DNA of 64,000 bases. Source: Medicago truncatula (Eukaryota > Streptophyta > Magnoliopsida > Fabales > Fabaceae). Under the pieces are notes generated by a model. It saw only the letters and a program-made list of their open reading frames with translations. It was not told the DNA's origin and did not search any database. The stretch is from positions 35,344,091 through 35,408,090 of the forward strand of contig NC_053044.1 in assembly GCF_003473485.1 (NCBI RefSeq), written 5' to 3'. Made by a program: the position numbers and the translations under genes. Shown here in pieces: positions 12,770 through 24,009 of the stretch. Every line of letters begins with the position of its first letter. Positions within the stretch are counted from its first letter, which is position 1.

Positions 12770-14381
12770 ATGAGTATGGAAAACTACAATGATTCTTCTG
12801 AGTGGCAGCATTTGAGCACAAACTGGTCTCAATACAGTAATGATCATTCACAATTTCCTGTGACTGTACCTACACAGATATTACCTCATAATATCTCTGA
12901 CTCTTCTTCTGGTTCTTTTCAATATAGTGAATTTCAGTCATGGAATTTACCTATTGAAGGTAGTGTTGAAGATAGAGCAGCAAGTGCTTCCAAGAGTCAT
13001 AGTCAAGCAGAGAAAAGACGTAGAGACAGGATTAATACACAGCTTGCTAATCTTAGAAAACTTATTCCCAAGTCTGATAAGGTAAACTTATTCATGTTTG
13101 TCACATTTAATTTAATTATATAGTATAGTATTAGTGTATTACTATTTGAAGCTTAGAGTTTGTTACATATTTCATGCAAGTGATAAGATGTTGCATTCAT
13201 TCAATTCAGGCTTTGAAGAATAAGTGTGCTATTGTGATTTTGACAAAAGCTATCTTTTGAAACTTCCATAAAATTTTGTTGCCACCGTAATTTTATCAAA
13301 GTCATTATAATTCAAAGCATGTACTTGGTTGTAATTTCAATTGTACTATTGAGTATGAACAATTTGGGATCTATTTCTTATTGTATGTTTGAATTGATGG
13401 TGAATTCAACAAAATCACAAAGACACTATGATTTTGTGACACTCAAATTTTCTAAAATCACGGTGGCTCTCCGGCAATTTTACTCAATCCAAACATGCAT
13501 CAGGAATTGATTTCCACTTCCCCTCTTGGAGAAAATATAGGATGAAACTTACATTATACACACAACATCAAAAAAATTAAAAACCGTCTCCTACTATGCC
13601 GGTGTGGAATAAAATATTTGATAACTCTACCTATGTAGCACTGATGCTTCATATTAAAGATGTGTCCACATACTAATACGATACTGACACATATGATTGC
13701 ATTTAATCACATCCATTTTCTCAAATTATTTTCAGTGTGTACATGTTTTGTGTGCAGCGTCCGTGTCTGTCTCAATAATTACGAATTTACTACTCCATTA
13801 GTCGTATTTGATTACAATTTTCTGCAATATTAAGGATCCCGACAGAACTGCAACGCAACTTCGATTGAATCCCTTGCATAACATAATCATTTATGTACTT
13901 GCAGATGGACAAAGCAGCATTACTAGGGAGTGTGATAGATCAAGTCAAAGATCTAAAGCGAAAAGCAATGGATGTTAGCAGAGTCATTACAGTTCCAACT
14001 GAAATTGATGAAGTATCAATAGACTATAACCATGTTGTTGAAGATGAAACCAACACTAACAAAGTGAACAAATTCAAAGACAACATCATCATCAAAGCTT
14101 CTGTTTGTTGCGACGATCGACCAGAATTGTTCTCTGAACTAATCCAAGTCCTCAAAAGTTTAAGACTTACAACAGTTAAAGCTGATATAGCAAGTGTTGG
14201 TGGCAGAATCAAAAGTATATTGGTGCTTTGTTCTAAGGACAGTGAAGAAAATGTTTGCATTAATACTCTCAAACAGTCCCTTAAATCAGCAGTGACCAAA
14301 ATTGCTTCATCATCAATGGTATCTAATTGTCCTACAAGAAGTAAGAGGCAGAGATTCTTTTTGCCTTCTCATTTTGTATAG
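12770..14381 (+). CDS. bHLH transcription factor, bHLH51-like, with C-terminal ACT-like domain
   Basis: Exon 1 is 12770-13081 (104 codons, donor GTAAAC) and exon 2 is 13905-14381 (acceptor TTGCAG), giving 262 residues. The bHLH domain spans about residues 74-124. The basic region contains H77, E81 and R85, the His-Glu-Arg pattern associated with E-box/G-box binding, and the intron falls in the loop between K104 and M105. Helix 2 reads MDKAALLGSVIDQVKDLKRK. Residues of about 155-230 have the alternating strand/helix pattern of an ACT-like dimerisation domain (DDRPELFSELIQVLK), and the end RSKRQRFFLPSH matches the conserved tail of the Arabidopsis bHLH51/106/107 clade, sisters of bHLH30 and TMO5. 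The protein should be a nuclear DNA-binding regulator; its targets cannot be inferred. Length is normal for the clade. Confidence 0.93.
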
Positions 14382-15039
14382 TAATTTGATTGATGCAAAA
14401 ATGTTATTATCTATTCACTCCTTTTTTTTTTTTTTAATTAGGAGGGTCATTTATTTTTGTGGGGGCAATTATTTGCTTCATTTTTCAATATTTATTTATT
14501 GTATACCTCTAAGATATATAGTTTGTCCATTAGGGAGATGAAATATTGATTTTGTACCACCAATTAAGGTAAAAGCAAAGTTAAAGTGGGAAATTGAAAG
14601 CTAGGCAAAGCATATGCATAAAGTAAAGTAATCAGGTGTGTGATTAATTGCTGCTTCCAAATGGAAAAAGTACAGACTTTGATTTTATATCTTAATCGAC
14701 TGCTGGATTTTTTCTTCTGGTAATAAATTTTTTTGGTCAGTTGGGTTTTGGAGGATTACAAAAGTCAGAAAAGTTTAGGTGCACTAGTTTTCAATTTTAG
14801 CATAACAACTAATATACTAACATTAGTTTTTAAAAAAGTATTAAAACTATCAAAGTAAATGAAAAAAAAAAACTTGGATAACATCCACCAACGTCACATA
14901 GATGACAGAATTCGAACTCATTGTTATTTGAGCATAATTTTTATCAATTGGATCAACATACATTAATAATCAACTATATAGTTATTGGATAAGCAAAGCA
15001 ATGACTAAAATATTAAAGAGATATCTAATGATATTTAAT
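14382..15039. other. 3' UTR of the bHLH gene and intergenic DNA
   Basis: AT-rich sequence following the stop codon. No further gene or clear repeat is visible. Confidence 0.5.
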
Positions 15040-16265
15040 TGAGTAAACAACTGCTTTAGTCTATGAAAGTTTTGTGAGTAGATCATCATATTAGTAACCG
15101 GTATGTCTACACTCAAAACTTTAAGATATTATGTTTGTGGCTTCTTTCACTTTTATGTTGCTCAATATCTAATTTTTTTCATCCAATGCGAGATTTATAA
15201 CTTACACATCTCATATCAACATTTTCTCCCTCAAGTGCAAGGCTCTATGCATCCTTGATCCAACACCATTTAACCACTCCTTTTCTCCTTGATCCTCACC
15301 AAGTCGAACCAAGCTCTGATATCACTGTTGATACTTTTGAGGGAGCCCACAACACTGAGGTGAATCATCACCTCAAAGTAAGACCAGTCACACAAGTGAG
15401 TTTGACCAAACACATCTTCACTCAAAATCTTAAGACAAATGGTATACAAGTTCTCTCACTTATTTGTTGATCAACATTTACTTTCGCATCCAATGTGAGA
15501 CTTCTAACTCACACTTGACACATCAATATTCTCACCCTTAAAATGGTTAAGTCTTCACGTCTTTGATCAAACACTATGAACCACTCCCGCCCCTTGACTC
15601 CTACCAAGTCAAACTAGACTTTGATACCACTGTTGGAACTTTTATTGGAGTCGACAAAACTGAGGTGAATCATCACATTAAATTGAGAGCATCCACATAA
15701 GTAAATTTACACATAACTTCTTCTCCAAAGACTTTAAGACATTAGGTATATGAGTCTTCTCTTTTATATGTTGCTCAACGCTTTTATATAAGGTGGGATT
15801 TCTAACTCACAATTAACACATCTCCCCCTTACACTCACCAAGTTGAACCCGATTCTTTTATCACTTTTGGGGAAGCCTACAACACTGAGGTGAATCATCA
15901 CATTAGACTTAGAGCAACCTCACATGTGTTTTTGGACACATGCACCACATCTTTACCCAAAATCTTAAGATATTTATGTATATGAGTCCCCTCACTTATA
16001 TGTTGCTCACACTTGACACATCAATATTCTCTCCTCTCCGCGCAAAATAGAATCGGACTTTGATACCACTATTTTTTTCGGAGCCTACAATACTAAGGCG
16101 GATCATCACATATAACTAAAAGCAACCACACAAGTGAGTTTAAAATTAAATATTCATCCAAAACTTTAAGATATTAGTGAGATGAGTCCCCTCGTTTGTA
16201 TGTTGTTTAACATGTACTATCTTTTTTTATCTAAAGTAAGATCTCTAAATCACATTTGATAGGTA
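15040..16265 (-). mobile_element. Degenerate tandem array of short LTR units (TRIM-like)
   Basis: Read on the minus strand, the region alternates about 150-195-bp LTR-like units with short spacers of about 40-115 bp. The units begin TGTCAAGTGTGAG or similar and end in ...CAACA. Each is followed by a sequence related to TGGTATCAGAG, the usual primer-binding site for initiator Met tRNA. Plus-strand complements lie near 15313, 15617, 15852 and 16057. The motif ACTGAGGTGAATCATCAC recurs near 15353, 15659, 15885 and, diverged, 16089. No gag or pol sequence is present. Short LTRs, a Met-tRNA primer site and tandem head-to-tail copies are hallmarks of terminal-repeat retrotransposons in miniature. 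All units are strongly diverged, so the array is old. Confidence 0.65.
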
Positions 16266-18430
16266 AACAATGTTTTGTTGAATAGACAAATGTTAATAAG
16301 TTAGAGGCGTTGTAGTTTTTAGAATCATGAACTTTCTTCGTAAAACCCTTTTAATATCTATTTGACTCACGAATCGAACTACTTATATATGAAATTTTGC
16401 ATAAAATTACGGGTTATCTTGATTCCACTAACTTAGTGAACAATTCATATCTGAAATTCAACATCCTTATCATGTCAAAAGTTTATCCTAGTGGAATCCA
16501 CCCGCTCTCTCTTTCCTGCATATGAATTATGATTAAGATAAGAATAGATTTAGAAATAAAAAGAAATGATTTGTAATGTGGCAGAACTAGGGGACTGCTA
16601 GAACTCATTTATAATCCACTACAACAACCATTTCAAATCATGCAATCAATAAACACATGAATTTTTTCACAGCATAAAGAATTCACTAGGCCATTTATTA
16701 TTCCATGCAATAACTTTAAATATATTTTTTCATTTGTGACTCACTTTTTTTTGTTGAAAGAATTTGTGACTCACTTTTTGATCAATACGTAACAAATTGC
16801 AATTACAGCAGTCACATAATGAGAAAATAAAATTAAAAGAATAATAGCTTGAAATTTGACTTGCTATGAGATTTCTAATGTACCCAGAAAACGGGAAAGG
16901 CTCGATCTCATCAAAATTTGTTATAGGCCTTATAGCACCATCATACACATCATTTTGCTAATTCAAATATCACTTAAATATTGTTTATCACCATCACCAC
17001 AATAAAAGGCCAAATAATGTTGGAAAGATGAAATTTTTTCTTCTAAGCTAAGTGGGACCAAAGCTCGAACAATGGTCAATTAATGTTTACCAGCAACTAA
17101 TCAATTTCTATTCACTTGCTAAAGGACAAAAATATTTGTTAAGGTCAAGCTTCAAATAACTTTTAATTGAGTTAAACATGTGAGAAATTTCTCAAATTCT
17201 TTTAAATTTTTTTTACCATGTTGTTGGTGCAAGATTTTCACTGTTCTTTAGCCGTGACTATTCTCCATCATGAAATCTATGAGACACACAAGATAACTTT
17301 GTTCCTCTCAATCAAACATTCTCCATGTTCAAGACCAATCCATTGTTGGTTCTCATATTTACTGCTTCTAACCTTTTTTCTTGGTACTAGCTGTTTGCAA
17401 AAGAAAAAAAAAATCAAAAAACCAAAGGACGAAAACTCACACACATTATATGCATAGAAGTAAAAAGTTATGGGTTCAAACCACTTTATTTGCAGCTTTT
17501 TACCATCTGAGTTGTACTCACAAGAGAGATGTTTGTAAACTTCTTTGTTATTATACCAAGCTCAGTTAAAAATATTGATATTGTTAAGTTTTATATCTTC
17601 ATCTGAGTTTGAACTCAAAACATCACACTTACATGTGTGAATTTTAGGTGATTTTTGACACTTCTCTTCTAACAATAAAAAATTATTAAACAAGAAGGTT
17701 CAAATAGTTAGTATAGATGTCTTGTATCTTAATATTCTACATGTAGAATAACTATGATGATCACAATTTACAATTCATTGATCAATCTTTTAATATATAA
17801 TTATATTGGTCATAATTTAAAAAAAAAAATGTATGAAAGTATAAATTGTAAAGTTTTTGTCCAATACTAAATATTTTAAATACATTATGTATCTAATACT
17901 AAATAATTCAGTCTCTTCTCTCCATTATCATCATCTATACAAAACATGGTCTTTAAGGACTAAGTCAGGTTCATCAAAAAACAGTTCTTCATTTAAAAAG
18001 TCCAAACAAATATATTAAAGTAGATCATGTACATGTTCATTGATGACCCAACAACCTTTTCTCACCTTCTATATTCTTCATCTTTCTTAGGATGCATATT
18101 TGATGTATCACAATCTGGTAAACTAATTTTAAAGAATATTATAATAATTTGAATACTTCTAGGATATGTATCCATTTGTATTCGCAAAATATCAATATGT
18201 TTCAATGATTTAACTTTTTTACATATTGCAATTTGTCAAAAATCAAACTATACCAAAAGCATATTTTTATATAATGAACCAAAACCGAAAACTAAATTTG
18301 ATTAAAAAATTAGTTATTTTTTATAGAAAATAACATATTGAAATAGCATTCACTTTTGTTCATTCAAAATTCATACACACAAGCTAAAACCATCCTTGCA
18401 GTAAAACATTTAGAGTTGTTGGTGAAATTA
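16266..18430. other. Intergenic DNA without a supported gene
   Basis: AT-rich sequence with short chance frames only. Nothing was recognised on either strand. Confidence 0.5.
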
Positions 18431-18508
18431 ATTAGGGTGTATTTGATTTGCTAAAAAATTGGGATTCGAATTGGACAACTTTTGTTGCACCATGTTTGAT
18501 TTAGAAAG

Positions 18509-18819
18509 GCTTAATTGCACTTTTGGACCCTATTTTTCTAAAAGTTGCGGTTATGGACCCCTAACTAATTTAAATACAAAACAGCCCCCTATGTTTTGAT
18601 TCTTTGGTAGTTTTGGACCCCCAAGGCAAAAAAAAATAAAAAATTTGACACGTGGCACCTCACTTAGGGTGCCACATCAGTGTTGACCAAGTCAACAATG
18701 GACTGGGGGTCCAAAACTGCCAAAGAATCAAAACATAAGGGGCTGTTTTGTATATAAATTAGTTAGGGGTCCAAAACCGCAACTTTTGGAAAGATAGGGG
18801 TCCAAAAGTGCAATTAAGC
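18509..18819. mobile_element. Long-inverted-repeat MITE, 311 bp
   Basis: The left arm starts GCTTAATTGCACTTTTGGAC and the right arm ends GTCCAAAAGTGCAATTAAGC, its exact inverse. The arms stay complementary for about 120 bases each around a short centre that contains GTTGACCAAGTCAAC. It appears to sit inside an older element whose left end, GGGTGTATTTGATTTGC at 18435, resembles the element at 32207. Confidence 0.8.
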
Positions 18820-18904
18820 TATTTAGAAACTTGTTAAGAAACTGAACAAAAAAATAGCAAGTGATTCGACAAACACAATAATTTTGGTCTCTCACTAAAT
18901 TATG

Positions 18905-19268
18905 GGACTAAAATATGGTTTTAATTCCTGCAAATATGTCTCGTTTTGGTTTTAGTCCCTGTAAAAAAAAAATTTGATTTTGGTCCCTACAAAATTTTTT
19001 GTTTTTAAAAATAGTCCCTCCAAGGATTATTTTCAAAAACAAAAAAATTTTGCAGGGACCTTTTTTAAAAACAAAATATTTTGCAGGGACCAAAAACTAT
19101 AAAATTGGTTCAGTTATAATGTGCCACGTATACAGATCATCACAAAAGTGGAGTCATGGACTATTTTCAAAAACAAAAAGTTTTGCAGGGACCAAAAACA
19201 ATTTTTTTTTTACAGGGACTAAAACTAAAACGAGACATATTTGCAGGGACTAAAACCATATTTTAGCC
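18905..19268. mobile_element. Inverted-repeat MITE with internal repeats
   Basis: The left end ACTAAAATATGGTTTTAATT and right end ACTAAAACCATATTTTAGCC are inverted copies, and the similarity continues through AAATATGTCTCGTTTT. Inside, TTTTGCAGGGACC recurs several times. Short frames on both strands come from this element. Confidence 0.75.
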
Positions 19269-19269
19269 T

Positions 19270-22080
19270 AAAATATATCAAAATACCCTTTTTATTTTTC
19301 AACATACTATAAAAAATATGATCTATTTTGTCTTGTTTTGTCTTATCATGTCATGCAGTGTTCTATCCCACACTTGTTTTATGAATTAAATACACCATTA
19401 CAGTCTATTGTTCATGAATTGAATTGTTTTTTTTATAGATAAATGTTAGTAAATTAGTGGTTATTTTTATATCTGGGATCGGACTAGTCACGAACTTTAA
19501 TCTTCTTACATGAGACTCAATTGAAAATAAACAAACTGAAATAATATTTATACATTGGTGAAGTGTGACGAACTGTGAACCCCTTCTAAATTCTAGCTCT
19601 GAAAACCCCTCATTTCATTAAACGAACTTGATATTTGAGTAAAAATATCTCATAGGACAATACTTGTAAAATGTCTCATATCCACCCACGAACCTCCTTT
19701 AAAATACATAAGATTACATAACAATCCTGAGCCACTCTGAAATTCCTTTAGCAGCACTTAGTCCCCCTAATAAATCACCCTAAACATAAACCATCACCAC
19801 AACATTATAATTCGCAAAGAGAATTGCTATATCCGTCTCGTGGATTGCTCAAAATCCCTTCTGATTTATCACATCACATGTTTTGTCTGTCAAAAATCTA
19901 TGTGGAGTTACAACAAAATGAACGTTTTATGGATGGGATCGTAATTTATGATCGAATTTATCGAGGTTGAGCAATTGGCAAAGCGCATACTTTGGAACTT
20001 GCATTCATATTCAAGAATAATAAAGTAACAAAAAGCAACAACACATTTTCACTTTACATCACAAAGCAAGTACTTGTATAGAATTTTCAGACAAAGCGAA
20101 AGAAAGATTTCTTGACATTGTAATGGTGGATTGTTTGAACGAAGATGTTGGAGAATGAAGAATCGGTGTTCATTAGAAGAGTAAAGAAAGTTCACCTATT
20201 GTTGAGAAGAGTTCAACAAGCCTAACCTTTTTCAGTTATTCATATAATCCCGAATTTGATTTTCTCCGATGAACCTAACCGTGAACAAGCCTAACAAGAC
20301 ATTTGCACCTAAACCTAAATATTATCTTTATATCTACACAAATTCATGGAAGTAAAACCTGTAATGAATAGTTAAAGAAACAATCTCAATTCATGCAGCC
20401 ATTCTCTACCCCTTTAAAATTGGTTCAACACTTAACCATGCTATATGTTATTTAGGTTTAGCCCAGCCATCCACATTGCATGAGCTCTTAAATAAAGAGC
20501 AGCAGTCAATCAACAAGTGACATACTTGCCTTCCCCTAATAAAAAAAAAGTGACATACATTCCTTCAGAGAGGGATGCTAAGGACAATCACTCCTACACT
20601 CTCTTTTACACTCTCTTGATTATTGGTCCACATCATCGATTATAAAAAAACTTATTACCTGCTTATAGTCACACCTCAATAATCCAAATACATGTAGCTT
20701 CTTCATAGATTTTATTTTTTTAAGGAAAATCTTCACCGATTTCAAATGGATTTCTTGCATATTCAAAAAGAAGAAAAAATGGATTCATTAAATTTTCCCC
20801 AAAAGTTGACTCTCTTTCCATATTCATAGCTCCGCACTCAATCAAACACAATCTAGTAAAGTGAAAATAACACCAACCAGCTTTGCAAGCTATTATGATT
20901 TGTAAATGAAATAACACCAACCAGCTTTGCAAGCTATTATGATTTGTCAAAGTTTTATTCCTTTGCATTAAGGAATTCTTCAACCTTCTTTGGAACATAT
21001 AGATTTCCTTCATTCCTGTATTTTTTCAAGTTTGTCATATATAGATACTGTCCTAGTTCAGAATGTTGAATTACCACAATTTAGGGTGTGTAATTTCTAG
21101 AATTGGTGTTCAGTAATGTCAAAAATAAAAACTATATTTCTGTCAAAAATTAAACCAGATTGCAGAATATGAAACATTATGGTAAGCGGATAAAATTGCT
21201 TTATTCTTATGTGAGAATTAACATTAAGAGCAGAAATCATAAAATGCAAACTACATTTACAACAAATCTAAGAGCAAAAATCTGAGCAGCACATTTCATA
21301 AGTTTAGTGATCACGGATCACAAGAGAATGATCGATGATAATAAGCTAAATCTACTAAATCAACAACACATTTGGTTGGTTTGATGGTGTAGGGTTTTGA
21401 ACAAACTAATTCTTGGTCAAACGAACAATGATAAAACAAAATGTAACCAAAATGTGACTAAATGAAACTTTTACGTTGTAGGAACATAATAATGCATGAG
21501 CCTAAGAAGACGGATGCAAAGATATGTCAATTCCAATTAATCATAGGACAAAGAACATTAATCATAGGATCCACCATAGTATTTCAAGTCAATTGCCAAC
21601 ACTTTTTGGTTGAAAAAAGTGTGGCTTCAGTGATTCAAAACAACTAAACACCAAAAAACATTCACATAACCTTGGTAGACTCTATAAGATGTTATTAATA
21701 CTAACAAGTTGAAAACATATCCTATTTCCAAAGGTGCGAGATCTACCTAACATGAGAATTCCTAAAACCAACACTTAACTTCATGTATCAGGCAAAACAA
21801 CATAACAAAATCAATATATCAAAGCGTGGACAAATCAACGCTGCATTAACGTACGCCAAATTTAGAATAATCCAAAAACTCAAAATAAAAAATTAAACCA
21901 CAACCGAACGAGATTCAGAGCAATAAAACTACCGAATTCCATAAAGAAGAATATCTTTTGAGCTAATACAAAACCAAAACGAGAGAGAAAATCCGATACT
22001 ACTCTCTTAACATATAATAATAAGTCTGATTAATTAAAAACAAAAACAACACAGAAAATGAAAAACAAAACTTAAGATCA
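19270..22080. other. Intergenic DNA without a supported gene
   Basis: No protein or RNA gene is recognisable. The stretch includes the probable 3' UTR of the eL41 gene at its right end and a 44-bp tandem repeat at 20864-20948. Confidence 0.5.
20864..20948. repeat. 44-bp tandem duplication
   Basis: AATAACACCAACCAGCTTTG begins at about 20866 and again at about 20910, with almost no differences over the unit. It shows recent local duplication. Confidence 0.85.
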
Positions 22081-22106
22081 CTTGATGTTGTCGAAGAACA
22101 AACACA

Positions 22107-22289
22107 CTACTTGGATCTCTGTCTCATCTTTCGGCGCTTCCTCTTCAACCTCCTCATACGCTTCTTCTTCCACTGCACAAATCCAAAATCCAAAATCAAA
22201 ATCCAAAATCAAAATCAAAATCAAACCAAAAGCATTGTAATTTTAACAATAGAAAAATTAATTGCAATGGATCTAACCTTGGCACGCAT
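22107..22289 (-). CDS. RPL41: 60S ribosomal protein eL41 (RPL41), complete, two exons
   Basis: On the minus strand exon 1 (22278-22289) encodes MRAK. A 105-bp GT-AG intron follows (22173-22277), and exon 2 (22107-22172) encodes WKKKRMRRLKRKRRK and six further residues ending in RSK and TAG. The 25-residue product consists almost wholly of Lys, Arg and Met and matches the very conserved eukaryotic eL41, the smallest ribosomal protein. In ribosome structures it lies at the bridge between the two subunits. The intron position after codon 4 also fits plant RPL41 genes. The gene is too short for ordinary ORF scans. Promoter motifs upstream support expression. Several loci usually encode this protein in plants, so redundancy is likely. 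Confidence 0.95.
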
Positions 22290-22385
22290 GATTCTTGAAA
22301 ACGGATGAGAATTTGATGAGAGAAAACCTAATGAGACTGCGCAGAAGCAACTGCGATTAGGAAGAGAGAGTGAAGCTTGTTTCGG

Positions 22386-22445
22386 CTTTTATAGTAAAAT
22401 GTAAAACCCTAATTATAAATGGGTCGGGCTTTACTTATAAGCCCA
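22386..22445 (-). promoter_or_regulatory. Promoter of RPL41: TATA box, telo box and site II motif
   Basis: A TATAAAA (minus strand, about 22387-22393) lies about 100 bp before the ATG. Upstream are AAACCCTAA (telo box, plus orientation, 22404-22412) and TGGGCT (site II, minus orientation, 22440-22445). The pairing of telo box and site II is a known signature of plant ribosomal-protein promoters that links expression to cell division. Confidence 0.75.
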
Positions 22446-23496
22446 TGGACTATCAAATCTACAAAGAAGAAAAATCATGTTACTATTGACACTCTCTAAA
22501 GAGAGTTTTTTTTGTTCAAATAAGTTTTTACTAGTTTTCATGTTTAATCTATATTAAAATTTAATTAAATTCTAGTCCTTCATAGTAGTTCTGCAATTTA
22601 TAAAAATGGTCCTTGTTTTGACAATTTTCTTGAAAAAATTAATACTTCTGGTATTCAAAATAGTTCTTATAAAATAAAAAATAGGGACCAAATGTTAATT
22701 TTTCCAAGGATTAAACTTCAAAATTTGTGGATGTCTAGTTTTTTATTAATCTTCAACGTTCCTTTAGTAAGATGTAGAATTCTCATTAGTGAATGTGGAT
22801 GGTCTTACTAACTGCTACTGCTAGTGGTATTACTGAATTGATAGTGGCCTTAACTCCAATTTTAATGTGATTATTCACTTACTTGTAACATGCAAATAGT
22901 GTCATATAAATAGGACTCATCTTACATTGTGTGTATGCATAATACATTTGAGAAGAATAATATATAATTTTCCATAATTTATATTCTGGTTTTTTAGTTT
23001 ATTTTATAATATGTAATTTGTAGGAGACTAAACTAGAGCAATGTCTTGATAAGCTTGGAGAATGGAGACTATTTCATGATATGGTTATCATATACATGGT
23101 GGTTTTTAGGGTAGACGAATTATTACAAGGAAATGTTAACGAGTGATTCGAGGGCACTCTTTAAGAACATTTAATAGTAAGTTTTTGTTTCACAATATGT
23201 CCATTTTAGAGAATAATTTTATTTCACAATACTTGTCCCTTTCAAGTTTCAATGCAACATTAATTATTGTCTTGTCAAAATACCCTTATATATTTATTGC
23301 AGAGAGAGTAAAAATAGAATGAAATAAATCCTAATCATATCCCTCCCTCCAAAGTATCAACTGATTTTCTTGTGACGACGATGGATGTTTATCACAGTCC
23401 ACATGGTCAACCCATCCAATCCGCTTTTCTTCGTTGTCAAAAATCTTTAGCTTATTTGTCATTGAGAAGGCTGTTGACACAAAAAACAAAAACAAA
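22446..23496. other. Intergenic DNA with half-decayed inverted repeats
   Basis: No gene is visible. TAGGGACCAAATGTTAATTT near 22682 and matching A/T-rich sequence near 22600 look like traces of a MITE. The last 110 bases share sequence with 29640-29760, the 3' flank of the second aspartic protease copy. Confidence 0.45.
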
Positions 23497-23995
23497 TTGT
23501 TTTTTTTTTTTTAACAAATCAAAATGAGATATAAATTAAACCACAGTGATTCCGCTTGCACAAGACGTGCAAAAATCGAAACACCGGAAAGTATTTACAC
23601 AGTCAGAGTGCCACTAAATAACAACAGGAACATAAAAGAAAGCAAAATTACACCTGAACACCCATACACAACAACGGATGTTTTAACCAATGGAACGAAT
23701 TCAACTTAATTTTTTCAAGAAGAGCAATGGAAGGAGAGGCTGTATTTTGGAATATACAGTAGTTCCTTTCCTTCCAGATTACCCAAACTGTTGCAAACCA
23801 AATTGTCCTAAAGAATAAATGTGATGATCTCGGCAAGCCCACCATGACATCGCAAGTGAGCATGTGTAACCAAAGAAATACCTAACCAATTCCAGACTTT
23901 GTGCCAAAGCTCTCTGAATGAGGAACACTGAAGAAATAAATGAGATGTCGTTTTCATGCTTTCACACCCTGTAATAATACAGTCGCAATAACCTA
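23497..23995 (-). mobile_element. 5'-truncated LINE insertion with zinc-knuckle reverse transcriptase end
   Basis: The element starts on its 3' side with a poly-T run (23499-23512, the poly-A tail of a minus-strand copy). The minus strand encodes, with interruptions, a segment beginning CDCIITGCES, then TSHLFLQCSSFRELWHKVWN and, at 23648-23863, WFATVWVIWKERNYCIFQ. This is the zf-RVT and C-terminal region of plant LINEs. Comparison with the paralogous 3' flank at 29740-29790, which lacks it, shows it was inserted into the downstream part of the aspartic protease copy. Frame breaks show that it is dead. Confidence 0.75.
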
Positions 23996-24009
23996 TTACA
24001 AATAAAAAG

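Noticed and set aside
18999-19253. 84-codon frame with repeated FLKT and FAGT words
   Set aside because: It is produced by repeats of a MITE.
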